NCBI GenBank assembly: GCA_964588525.1
Contig: CAZPQC010000105.1
Coordinates: forward strand, 1-13,043
DNA from: JAFGQJ01 sp964588525
Lineage (GTDB): Bacteria; Spirochaetota; Spirochaetia; SZUA-6; DRHE01
Direction: 5' to 3'
Length of the DNA stretch: 13,043 nucleotides
In this document: one piece after another, positions 1 to 5,960 of the stretch
How positions within the stretch are numbered: the stretch's first letter is position 1
How the letters are laid out: every line of letters begins with the position of its first letter
Program-made: the position numbers and the translations under genes
Notes under the pieces: generated by a model
What the model was told of the DNA's origin: nothing
The model's database searches: none
What the model saw: the letters and a program-made list of their open reading frames with translations, nothing else

Positions 1-640
1 CGATCAGGATGCCCCCCTTGCGAAGGCGGTTAGCGGCTTTGAGATGATGCTCCAGGTGATTCATGTCATTGTGCTTGAAGGGCCGGAATCTCTTGCCCGC
101 GGAGGCCAGGATCGTACCGTCAACAATGCTGGCGTGACTCAGGCGATCCATTACGATCACATCGTCCCGTCCGGTCAGAGCACTGATCGTGCCCATGACC
201 CCGAGATAGCCGTAGTTGAACAACGCCGCGGCAGGTTTCTGCAGGTAGGCCGCCAGTTTGCTCTCAAGGGCGATGTGCCGGTCCGTATTCCCTGTCAGCA
301 TCCGGGAACCCATGGGTGTGAAGGTCCCCCAGGTCTCCAGGGACTTTCGAGCCGCGTTCCTCACCTCCTCGTTGCCGGCGAGCCCCAGATAGTTGTTGAT
401 CGCCCACATAATGACTTCTTTCCCCTGATACTTCATACGCGGGCCGGGAACTCCGTCCAATACCGGCCTGGAAAAGAACATATCGTTGCGGGCTCTGAAG
501 TAGCCGAAGTAGCCGCCTTCGCCGCGACACTTGTCAAACAGATCCGGCATACCCTTCTCTTTCAACTGAGGATGCAAAGGCGTAATTATTCTCTTTCTCA
601 ATCGTGGTTTTTTTTCAATTGTGGCTTCCTGATTCTTCAT
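1..640 (-). CDS. Alpha-oxoamine synthase family PLP enzyme (KBL/SPT-like), C-terminal part off the left edge
   Basis: I translated the minus strand from the ATG at 640-638; 213 codons are visible and the frame is open to the edge. The start is supported by a strong Shine-Dalgarno (GGAGG at 652-648, 7 nt before ATG). Visible family signatures are NNYLGL (about residues 82-87), a glycine-rich TPMGSRMLTG stretch (108-117) and SHASIVDG (168-175), whose His stacks on PLP in this fold. The PLP-binding Lys lies beyond the window. The family condenses an amino acid with an acyl-CoA, with loss of CO2 (KBL, BioF, HemA, serine palmitoyltransferase). The N-terminal region (GPRMKYQGKEVIMW) resembles a subgroup often annotated as KBL or SPT-like, so the substrate is not decided. 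It is a clear paralogue of the kbl gene at 2920-4107. It is divergent from cysH and shares its AT-rich promoter region. Family call is firm; specific function is not. Confidence 0.85.
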   Translation of the reverse strand, partial: MKNQEATIEKKPRLRKRIITPLHPQLKEKGMPDLFDKCRGEGGYFGYFRARNDMFFSRPVLDGVPGPRMKYQGKEVIMWAINNYLGLAGNEEVRNAARKSLETWGTFTPMGSRMLTGNTDRHIALESKLAAYLQKPAAALFNYGYLGVMGTISALTGRDDVIVMDRLSHASIVDGTILASAGKRFRPFKHNDMNHLEHHLKAANRLRKGGILI

Positions 641-906
641 CTTTATTCCTCCCCAAACAACTTTAGCCCGAATATTCTCCTTGAAACGTACCACGAAACT
701 ATAAAAAAGAAAAGTCTATTTTTTTCGCTGATTGAATATTTGAATATTATATTCAAATATTCGGCTTTAAAAATTTTATTTTGATGAATTTTCAATTTTC
801 CAACACTCCCCATCTTGACAGGAAACCTGCAGTTCGCCCAGACTGTGTCCGGTATTCTGCTATGTTCCATTTCAATCTTTTTCAGAAGATGAGAGGAGAC
901 AATCGC
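641..906. promoter_or_regulatory. AT-rich divergent promoter region between the oxoamine synthase gene and cysH
   Basis: This 266-nt gap is much more AT-rich than the rest of the window, especially 690-800, and holds no convincing gene. It contains the 29-nt palindrome listed separately and the SD elements of both flanking genes. On the minus strand a perfect TATAAT hexamer sits inside the palindrome, and on the plus strand TATTAT does, so promoter and operator probably coincide. A TTGACA at 815-820 (plus) has no acceptable -10 at normal spacing and is not called as a promoter. Confidence 0.5.
734..762. promoter_or_regulatory. 29-nt perfect palindrome, candidate operator
   Basis: The arm GAATATTTGAATAT (734-747), a single T at 748, and the exact reverse complement ATATTCAAATATTC (749-762). 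The arm itself contains GAATATT repeated after one base. Length, symmetry and AT content fit a dimeric repressor operator. Similar AT-rich TTGAAT...ATTCAA sites are bound by ArsR/SmtB-family regulators, including sulfide-responsive members, but that link is inference. It lies about 95 nt upstream of the oxoamine synthase start and 145 nt upstream of the cysH start, so it could control both. There is no T-run on either side, so it is not an intrinsic terminator. Confidence 0.6.
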
Positions 907-1611
907 ATGAATGCAGTTAGAGAAAAAAACCCCCCGGCATATCTTGTAGACAAACTCACATTCAATGAGAAGGTTGAGCGTTCTCTGGCCTTGATCGAGA
1001 ATGCCTATCGCGAGTTCGGTGATGCGCTGGTCGTGGCCAACAGCCTGGGTAAAGATTCCGTAGCGGTCTGGCACCTGGCCAAGCAGGTGAACCGTGCAAT
1101 TCGAGGTTTCATCGTCACCACCCGCTTTAAGCCGAAAGAGACCAAGGAGTTCATGAACGAACAGATTCGAGCCTATCCCGAACTTCGGGTTTATAAAAAC
1201 GACGAAAAAATCCCGAAGGATCTGTACAACACGGATCCGGATCGCTGCTGCGAGCTTTTGAAGGTCAAACCTACGCGCTGGGCAATCGAAGAGATGGGGG
1301 TGCGCTGCTGGGTGACGGGGCTGCGCTGCACCGAAGGCAGAACCCGTACAGACTACAAGGAGGTGGAGCAGCGGGACCTGGGACTGTTCAAGCTGAACCC
1401 GATCCTGCTGTGGAAGGAACGGGAGGTCTGGCAGTATCTGGCGCTCAACAACGTGGAGGTCAATCCGCTCTATGCCAGAGGATATCGCTCTCTAGGCTGC
1501 GCACCCTGCACAAAGATTACCACCGACGACAACGAGCGGGCCGGCCGCTGGGTGGGAACGAGCAAGTGCGGTGGAGAGTGCGGCATCCACACCCGCCCGC
1601 TGAAGGCGTAG
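907..1611 (+). CDS. cysH: Assimilatory APS/PAPS reductase family protein (CysH-like, [4Fe-4S] type)
   Basis: 234 residues. It probably reduces adenylyl sulfate (or PAPS) to sulfite and AMP/PAP in the cytosolic sulfate-assimilation pathway. A PP-loop reads SLGKDS (46-51; the family usually has SGGKDS). A Cys-Cys pair (114-115) and CAPC (198-201) give the four ligands of the [4Fe-4S] cluster that marks APS-type reductases. The C-terminal ECGIH (224-228) carries the catalytic Cys225. The ATG at 907 is chosen because AGGAG at 894-898 lies 8 nt upstream; the in-frame ATGs at 781 and 889 would put that SD inside the gene. The segment after strand 2, where CysH proteins usually have a DTG-like motif, reads VTTRFKP (70-76), so the substrate pocket is atypical. 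No other sulfate-assimilation gene is in view. An ATP-binding relative with another role is possible but the cluster cysteines argue against it. Confidence 0.82.
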   Translation: MNAVREKNPPAYLVDKLTFNEKVERSLALIENAYREFGDALVVANSLGKDSVAVWHLAKQVNRAIRGFIVTTRFKPKETKEFMNEQIRAYPELRVYKNDEKIPKDLYNTDPDRCCELLKVKPTRWAIEEMGVRCWVTGLRCTEGRTRTDYKEVEQRDLGLFKLNPILLWKEREVWQYLALNNVEVNPLYARGYRSLGCAPCTKITTDDNERAGRWVGTSKCGGECGIHTRPLKA

Positions 1612-1615
1612 TACC

Positions 1616-1640
1616 AGCTGCGGAGGGCGAAGCGGCTTTT
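1616..1640. terminator. Weak hairpin between convergent cysH and VOC genes
   Basis: AGCTGC (1616-1621) pairs with GCGGCT (1632-1637), including one G-T pair, and is followed by TTTT. It lies in the 27-nt gap between the cysH stop and the VOC stop codon on the other strand and could end cysH transcription. The T-tract is short, so this is a weak candidate. Confidence 0.3.
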
Positions 1641-2700
1641 AGTCCTTTACCCTGTTGAGGGCCAAGCTCCTCAACATCCAGCGGGGCAGCGCCTTGTCGG
1701 GGCGCCTTTTGCCGAGATCCAAATACCAGCCCCACTTCTTCACGATCTCCAGCTTGTGGGCTTCCACGAACTCGATTAGGGTCCCGTCCGGGTCTTCGGT
1801 GTAGGCGAACCGCCCGGCGGAATCCCCCATATCGAAACCGCTTCCGCTGTCCACGGTGAAGGGGTAGCCGAGCTGATCGCAGTGAGCTTTCAAATCATCC
1901 ATCCCGTTCACGTCGAAACAGACATGAATGAACCCCAAATCACCCCAGTAGCGACCGGCGAATATCTTTCTGGGCCGCCGATCCAACGCCTGTAACAGCT
2001 CGATCTTCGTCGGTCCCAGGACGGGCGCAAATGCTCCCCGGCGGGGCCGGCTGTGGGCCAGAAGTACACGCCGAAACGTTCCGCTTCCGCCGGGAAGGGG
2101 CTCGAGATCTGCGAACGTTCCCGTTTCGTCATACAGTACGCTGTCGTATCCCAGGATCTCGGCATAGAACTCCCGCGCCTTTCCCACATCGGCGGTCCCG
2201 ATCAGGCAGCCCGCCGCTCCGCCGGTGGGAAACCTGGTTTTCGAGAACCAGCCATTGCCCCCGACGACCTGAAAGATCAGCCCGAAGGGATCTCTTATAA
2301 AGAAATGGGCTTCTCCGACAGGGTCGGTTGCGACTCCCCCAAGCAGCTCCGCCTGCTCCTTTTTCAGAAAGTCGAAAGCCCGATGCACATCGCGCGCCTT
2401 GATCCGGGCTGCGAAGATGCCCAGATCTCCCGGCTGAACGTGAAAATCCGGAGCCTCTGTTTTTCTCCCTTTCGACTGCCAGACCTCCAGGCCGCCCCCG
2501 CCCTGCAGGTTCAGCGCCAGGACAGCATGCCGGGCTCTTGGCTTTCCCCCGGTGTAGGGCAGCATCAGGGCCGCTTCTCCGTCGTCTTCGAATACCCGGA
2601 TGTCGAAACCAAGCTTTTTCCGGTACCAGCGGAAGGCACCGGACAGATCCGGGATGCCGGCGCCGATCTGCTGAATCCCGCTGATGATGTACTCGCTCAT
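1639..2700 (-). CDS. Two-domain VOC (glyoxalase/dioxygenase superfamily) protein
   Basis: 353 residues from the ATG at 2700-2698. Two vicinal-oxygen-chelate modules are visible. The first starts at ISGIQQIGAGIPD (about residues 5-17) and ends at FFIRDPFGLIFQVV. The second begins near GCLIGTADVGKAREFY and ends at YTEDPDGTLIEFVEAH. Both ends carry the DPxGxxxEF/Q-type strand that usually gives the last metal ligand. A basic C-terminal tail (about 40 residues, ending NRVKD) follows. The substrate cannot be named: family members include glyoxalase I, extradiol dioxygenases and resistance proteins. An upstream in-frame ATG at 2853 would add 51 residues with no family resemblance. I prefer 2700 because a good promoter (TTGACG, 17 nt, TACGCT) lies inside that extra stretch, implying a nearly leaderless mRNA. 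There is no SD. It is divergent from kbl. Confidence 0.82.
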   Translation of the reverse strand: MSEYIISGIQQIGAGIPDLSGAFRWYRKKLGFDIRVFEDDGEAALMLPYTGGKPRARHAVLALNLQGGGGLEVWQSKGRKTEAPDFHVQPGDLGIFAARIKARDVHRAFDFLKKEQAELLGGVATDPVGEAHFFIRDPFGLIFQVVGGNGWFSKTRFPTGGAAGCLIGTADVGKAREFYAEILGYDSVLYDETGTFADLEPLPGGSGTFRRVLLAHSRPRRGAFAPVLGPTKIELLQALDRRPRKIFAGRYWGDLGFIHVCFDVNGMDDLKAHCDQLGYPFTVDSGSGFDMGDSAGRFAYTEDPDGTLIEFVEAHKLEIVKKWGWYLDLGKRRPDKALPRWMLRSLALNRVKD

Positions 2701-2710
2701 AGCAAAGTGC

Positions 2711-2739
2711 AGCGTATCGGTCCCGCACCGTCTCGTCAA
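2711..2739 (-). promoter_or_regulatory. Sigma70-type promoter of the VOC gene, near-leaderless
   Basis: On the minus strand -35 TTGACG (2739-2734), a 17-nt spacer and -10 TACGCT (2716-2711). Only 10 nt separate the -10 from the ATG at 2700, so transcription should begin about 4 nt before the start codon. No SD exists in that space. This also supports the 2700 start. Confidence 0.6.
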
Positions 2740-2741
2740 GC

Positions 2742-2770
2742 GTGCGCGGGGCTCGTGTGCGCGGGGCTCG
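2742..2770. repeat. Tandem 14-bp direct repeat
   Basis: GTGCGCGGGGCTCG occurs at 2742-2755 and again at 2757-2770, a period of 15. It lies just upstream of the -35 of the VOC promoter. It may be an activator or regulator site pair, or a simple slippage duplication. Confidence 0.6.
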
Positions 2771-2826
2771 ACATAGCCTTGCGGATTTCCATGAGCCGAA
2801 CCCGAAACCCTCAGGTTTCCAGCAAT

Positions 2827-2845
2827 ATTTAAAGCGGCTTTAAAT
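2827..2845. promoter_or_regulatory. 19-nt perfect palindrome in the VOC/kbl divergent region, candidate operator
   Basis: ATTTAAAGC (2827-2835), G at 2836, GCTTTAAAT (2837-2845), an exact inverted repeat. It lies between the VOC promoter (2711-2739) and the kbl -10 (2905-2910). Other inverted repeats nearby are GAAACC/GGTTTC (2804-2819) and CAGGG/CCCTG (2860-2881). A shared operator for both genes is plausible; no regulator is identified. Confidence 0.5.
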
Positions 2846-2901
2846 TTTACCACTTTTCCCAGGGCCTACGGGCGAACCCTGCCTGGACGCAGCGGTCGCG
2901 G

Positions 2902-2910
2902 TGGTACTAT
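2902..2910 (+). promoter_or_regulatory. Extended -10 promoter of kbl, near-leaderless
   Basis: TGG followed by TACTAT (2905-2910), a TGn-extended -10, 9 nt before the kbl ATG. The -35 is poor: TGGACG at 2884-2889 with only a 15-nt spacer. The predicted transcription start is about 3 nt before ATG. The GGAAG at 2914-2918 sits 1 nt from the ATG, too close to act as an SD. Confidence 0.5.
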
Positions 2911-2919
2911 CATGGAAGT

Positions 2920-4107
2920 ATGAATAAAGATTATCACAGATCCCTGGGCGTAATGATCGAAGAGATGAAGAACAAGGGCACCCTGAAACGCCTGCGTTAC
3001 CTGCAAAGCCCGATGGATGCCCGGGTGCGGATGGAGGGAAAGGGGGACATCATCATTCTATCCTCCAACAACTACCTCGGTTTGGCCAATCACCCGCAGG
3101 TGATCCGGGCGGGACAGGAAGCGCTGGAACGCTACGGAGCCGGTACGGCTTCGGTTCGCTTCATCTGCGGGACCTTTTCCATACATCGCGAGCTGGAGCA
3201 CAAGTTGGCAGCCTTCATGGGCACAGAGGCTTCCTTGAGCTACGTGTCCTGCTGGAATGCCAATACCGGGGCAATCCCGGTTCTGGTCGGTGAGGGGGAT
3301 GCAATCATCTCAGATGCTCTGAACCACGCCAGCATCATCGACGGCGTGCGCCTGAGCAACGCGCGCAGATTGATCTACAAGCACGCCGACATGGAGGAAC
3401 TGGAACAGCGGCTGCAAAGCTCTCAGGATGCAGGAACCCGTTTGATCGTCAGCGACGGCGTGTTCAGCATGGAGGGAGACCTGGCCCCTCTACCGGCGAT
3501 CGTGGAACTGGCCCGCAAGTACAACGCCGTGACCCTGGTGGACGACTCCCACGGAACCGGTGTTATGGGCCGGGCGGGCCGGGGCGTGGCCGAGCACTTC
3601 GGCCTTCTCGGCCAGGTGGATGTGATCACCGGTACCCTGGGCAAGGCCCTGGGCGGCGCGGCCGGTGGATTCGTCGCCTCCAGCACCCAGGTCATCGAGC
3701 TGCTCACCCAGTCCTCCCGTCCGCAGATCTTCTCCAATGCCCTGCCGGCAACGATCGCCGCCAGCGCCATGAAGGCCGTGGAGGTGCTCGAAGCGAACCC
3801 TTCACTGGTGAAGAAGCTTCATGACAACGCCGCCTACCTGCGCAAGGGACTTCGGGAGCGGGGGTTCCAGTCCCTCGATGCGCCCTCTGCGATCATCCCG
3901 ATCCTGGTGGGGGAGACCTCCTTTGCCATTCGCATGAGCGAGCAACTTCTGGATGAGGGGGTGTTCGTCACCGGCTTCGGCTTTCCGGTGGTGCCGGAAG
4001 GCACGGCCAGGCTGAGGGTACAGGCCTCCGCGGCCTTGAACCGGGAGGATATGGACCGGGCCCTCGAGGCTTTTACCAAGGTCGGTACCCGGGTCGGGCT
4101 GCTGTAG
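2920..4107 (+). CDS. kbl: Glycine C-acetyltransferase (2-amino-3-ketobutyrate CoA ligase)
   Basis: 395 residues, the usual length for KBL (E. coli Kbl is 398). It interconverts 2-amino-3-ketobutyrate plus CoA and glycine plus acetyl-CoA, with PLP, in the cytosol. Signatures are SSNNYLGLANHP (48-59), ASVRFICGT (77-85), which is typical of KBL rather than BioF, SDALNHASIIDGVRL (131-145) with PLP-stacking His136, VDDSHGTG (207-214), and TGTLGKALGG (237-246) with the Schiff-base Lys242. The C-terminal VTGFGFPVVPEGTARLRVQ also matches KBL closely. In enteric bacteria kbl is paired with tdh (threonine dehydrogenase); no tdh is in view here, and kbl is a single-gene unit closed by a terminator. A paralogue of the same fold lies at 1-640. 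Promoter and start are discussed in the promoter entry. Confidence 0.92.
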   Translation: MNKDYHRSLGVMIEEMKNKGTLKRLRYLQSPMDARVRMEGKGDIIILSSNNYLGLANHPQVIRAGQEALERYGAGTASVRFICGTFSIHRELEHKLAAFMGTEASLSYVSCWNANTGAIPVLVGEGDAIISDALNHASIIDGVRLSNARRLIYKHADMEELEQRLQSSQDAGTRLIVSDGVFSMEGDLAPLPAIVELARKYNAVTLVDDSHGTGVMGRAGRGVAEHFGLLGQVDVITGTLGKALGGAAGGFVASSTQVIELLTQSSRPQIFSNALPATIAASAMKAVEVLEANPSLVKKLHDNAAYLRKGLRERGFQSLDAPSAIIPILVGETSFAIRMSEQLLDEGVFVTGFGFPVVPEGTARLRVQASAALNREDMDRALEAFTKVGTRVGLL

Positions 4108-4150
4108 CCCTCACATCGGCGGCGAGGGCACCGATTTTTCTATTTTTTTT
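4107..4150 (+). terminator. Intrinsic terminator after kbl
   Basis: Two competing hairpins follow the kbl stop: GCCCTC (4107-4112) with GAGGGC (4124-4129), and ATCGG (4115-4119) with CCGAT (4131-4135). The second runs directly into T-tracts at 4135-4139 and 4143-4150. This separates kbl from the trp promoter that begins 12 nt later. Confidence 0.55.
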
Positions 4151-4161
4151 GTCGGAACCTA

Positions 4162-4190
4162 TTGCCAAAAAATCGCGATGCTGCTATGAT
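4162..4190 (+). promoter_or_regulatory. trp operon promoter
   Basis: -35 TTGCCA (4162-4167), 17-nt spacer, and -10 TATGAT (4185-4190) preceded by TGC, an extended -10. This is the best sigma70-type promoter in the window. The expected transcription start is near 4197, about 6 nt before the leader peptide ATG at 4203. No SD fits in that space, so the leader peptide would be translated from an almost leaderless 5' end. Confidence 0.75.
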
Positions 4191-4202
4191 CCTGATGTTA
4201 CT

Positions 4203-4268
4203 ATGAATAGAAACGAATTACATTGCGTGTGGTCGTGGTGGTCCTTCCCCCCTGGGCCGTCCGGTTAG
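4203..4268 (+). CDS. trpL: Tryptophan operon leader peptide
   Basis: A 21-codon reading frame from ATG 4203 to TAG 4266-4268. Codons 10-13 read W-S-W-W (TGG at 4230, 4236 and 4239), three Trp codons in four, which is the hallmark of a trp attenuation peptide. Trp is otherwise rare, so chance is unlikely. It lies directly after the promoter and before a set of alternative hairpins and a terminator that precede trpE. In such systems the ribosome stalls on the Trp codons when charged tRNA-Trp is scarce, and the position of the ribosome selects the RNA fold. The stop codon lies inside the 5' arm of the first stem. The frame has no SD; see the promoter entry. The peptide itself is not expected to have another function. 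Confidence 0.88.
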   Translation: MNRNELHCVWSWWSFPPGPSG

Positions 4269-4382
4269 CCTGACGCTTTGTATATTCAGGTCAGAGCCGC
4301 GGCGGTTCGATGATTTCGGGTCGCCCGGCTTTTTGCTTGTAAGGGCATAAAAAACAAGCGCAAGCCATGCGATGCATGGCTT
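4262..4382 (+). promoter_or_regulatory. trp attenuator: four-stem relay of mutually exclusive hairpins
   Basis: I paired the leader RNA by hand. Stem A: 4262-4266 with 4295-4299 and 4270-4274 with 4290-4294 (10 bp including one G-U, AGC bulge). Stem B: 4295-4299 with 4326-4330 and 4301-4305 with 4321-4325 (10 bp with one G-U, single C bulge at 4300). Stem C: 4327-4331 with 4362-4366 and 4335-4340 with 4354-4359 (11 bp, internal loop). Stem D: 4362-4370 with 4374-4382, the terminator. Each stem shares an arm with the next, so A+C and B+D are the two consistent states. A ribosome stalled at Trp codons (4230-4241) leaves 4262 onward free, so A and then antiterminator C can form. A ribosome at the stop codon (4266-4268) covers the A arm, so B and terminator D form. 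No folding energies were computed. Confidence 0.78.
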
Positions 4383-4387
4383 TTTTT
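4362..4387 (+). terminator. trp attenuator intrinsic terminator
   Basis: AAGCCATGC (4362-4370), loop GAT, GCATGGCTT (4374-4382), a perfect 9-bp stem, with seven Ts at 4381-4387. It lies between trpL and trpE with no other gene to terminate, which fits an attenuator. Its 5' arm is shared with the antiterminator stem (4362-4366). Confidence 0.88.
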
Positions 4388-4475
4388 ATTGCCCCCGGCG
4401 GCAGCGGGTTGGTAATGGAACCTGGGCACGCTGCGGGGGAAGCGAGCCGAGGCCGAGTGAGATTGGGAGGAGACG
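4388..4475 (+). other. trpE 5' untranslated segment after the attenuator
   Basis: 88 nt between terminator and trpE. It is GC-rich, with no leader ORF that stops before trpE and no recognisable riboswitch or T-box element. GGGAGGAG at 4465-4472, 3 nt before the ATG (the GGAGG core 5 nt away), is the trpE ribosome binding site. Confidence 0.5.
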
Positions 4476-5960
4476 ATGACCGTACTACCGAGCCGGCAGG
4501 AGTTCAAACAGAAGGCCGGAGAAGGAAACCTGATTCCCGTCTACACGGAGGTGTACGCCGATCTGGAGACGCCGGTTTCCGCCTACCTCAAGCTGAGACG
4601 GGGAGAGAACACCTTTCTGCTCGAATCCGTGGAAGGGGGAACCCAGGTCGGCCGTTACAGCTTCCTGGGACGGGACCCGAGCATCATCTTCGAAGCCCGG
4701 GGAGGCAAGGTAACGATCCGCAGGGGATCCCGGGTCACGGCGATCGAATCCGCCGATGCCCTGGGAGAGCTGAAGAAGCTGACCGAAGAGTTTGTGCCCG
4801 TGTCGGACCCCGCCCTTCCCCCCTTTGCCGGCGGAGCGGTAGGCTACATCGCTTACGATGCGGTGCGGCAGCTGGAGAGTCTTCCCGAAACCAACCCGGA
4901 TGATCTGGGCGTGCCGGACATGCTGTTCATGTTCACCGATACGATCGTGGCCTTCGATAATGTCAGCCACAAGCTCACGGTAATGCACAACCTGCAGGCT
5001 CGCCCCGGGGACAACCTCGATCTTCTCTACGACCAGGCCGCGGGTGTCCTTCGGCAGATTCTCGCCGATCTTCGGCGCCCGCTGCCGGAGGCTCAGAGAC
5101 AAAACGGGCGGGTACAGGGGGAGGAGCATCCCAACTCCAACTTCGAACGACAGGACTTTCTCGAGGCCGTGAGGACCTGCAAAGACTATATCCAGCGGGG
5201 GGATATCATCCAGGCCGTGCTGTCCCAACGGCTGGATTCGACCTTCGCAGGGGATGCCTTCAGCCTGTACCGGGCGCTGCGCATCGTGAATCCCTCCCCC
5301 TACATGTTCTACCTCCACTTCGGGGATACCAAACTGGTGGGAGCCTCGCCGGAGATTCACGTCCGTTCCTTCGGCGGAGATGTTACAATCAGGCCGATCG
5401 CCGGCACCCGCGCCCGGGGCGTCACCGTGGAGGAAGACATGCGTCTGGAAAAAGAGCTGCTGGCGGATGAAAAGGAACGGTCCGAGCATCTGATGCTGGT
5501 CGACCTGGCCCGCAATGATATCGGCAGGGTCTGCCGCTACGGCAGCGTGCGGGTTACCGAGTTCATGGTGGTGGAGCGATACTCCCACGTGATGCACATA
5601 GTCAGCGACGTGGGGGGCGCTCTGGAAGAAAACCGGGATGCCTTCGACCTGATCGCCGCCACCTTTCCGGCCGGCACCGTCAGCGGGGCGCCGAAGATCC
5701 GGGCCATGGAAATCATCGAAGAGCTGGAGCCGACCCGGCGCGGACCCTACGCCGGGTTGGTGGGCTACTTCAGCTTCAACGGCAACTTCGATTCCTGCAT
5801 TACCATCCGCACGATGCTGGTCAGCGGGGACAGAGTCTACGTTCAGGCCGGTGCGGGAATCGTGGCCGACTCGATTCCTGAACGGGAATACGAGGAAACT
5901 CTGAACAAGGCCCAAGCCCTGTTTCGGGCTATCCAGATGGCCAGAGGAGGAACGCTGTGA
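4476..5960 (+). CDS. trpE: Anthranilate synthase component I
   Basis: 494 residues, normal length for TrpE. With the TrpG domain it converts chorismate plus glutamine to anthranilate, pyruvate and glutamate, the first committed step of tryptophan synthesis. The N-terminal LLES motif (48-51) is the tryptophan feedback-binding element, so the enzyme is probably inhibited by Trp. The chorismate-binding domain shows NPSPYMFYLHFGD, GASPEI, IAGTRARG, DEKERSEHLMLVDLARNDIGRV, FPAGTVSGAPKIRAMEII and YAGLVGYFSFNG in the standard order. Those motifs separate it from PabB less clearly than the operon does, but LLES plus the adjacent trpGDCFBA settles it. The ATG at 4476 follows a strong GGGAGGAG. Its stop overlaps the GTG of the next gene by 4 nt, giving translational coupling. 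Transcription is predicted to be controlled by the attenuator just upstream. Confidence 0.96.
   Translation: MTVLPSRQEFKQKAGEGNLIPVYTEVYADLETPVSAYLKLRRGENTFLLESVEGGTQVGRYSFLGRDPSIIFEARGGKVTIRRGSRVTAIESADALGELKKLTEEFVPVSDPALPPFAGGAVGYIAYDAVRQLESLPETNPDDLGVPDMLFMFTDTIVAFDNVSHKLTVMHNLQARPGDNLDLLYDQAAGVLRQILADLRRPLPEAQRQNGRVQGEEHPNSNFERQDFLEAVRTCKDYIQRGDIIQAVLSQRLDSTFAGDAFSLYRALRIVNPSPYMFYLHFGDTKLVGASPEIHVRSFGGDVTIRPIAGTRARGVTVEEDMRLEKELLADEKERSEHLMLVDLARNDIGRVCRYGSVRVTEFMVVERYSHVMHIVSDVGGALEENRDAFDLIAATFPAGTVSGAPKIRAMEIIEELEPTRRGPYAGLVGYFSFNGNFDSCITIRTMLVSGDRVYVQAGAGIVADSIPEREYEETLNKAQALFRAIQMARGGTL

Noticed and set aside
44..784. A 246-codon plus-strand open frame at the left end
   Set aside because: It is antisense to the oxoamine synthase gene, whose minus-strand translation shows clear family motifs, and its last third is AT-rich noncoding sequence.
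815..820. TTGACA as a cysH -35 box
   Set aside because: No acceptable -10 hexamer lies 15-19 nt downstream.
781..906. A 42-residue N-terminal extension of cysH from ATG 781
   Set aside because: The extension has no family resemblance, and the strong SD at 894-898 points to ATG 907.
2701..2853. A 51-residue N-terminal extension of the VOC protein
   Set aside because: It contains the tandem repeat and a good promoter for a start at 2700, and shows no VOC homology.
4388..4475. Possible T-box element (AACCTGGGCAC...GCGG) before trpE
   Set aside because: The conserved T-box core (GGGTGGNACCGCG) is not present, and it lies after the attenuator terminator.
4485..5915. A 476-codon minus-strand open frame across trpE
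   Set aside because: It is a GC-rich antisense shadow; trpE has full family motifs on the plus strand.
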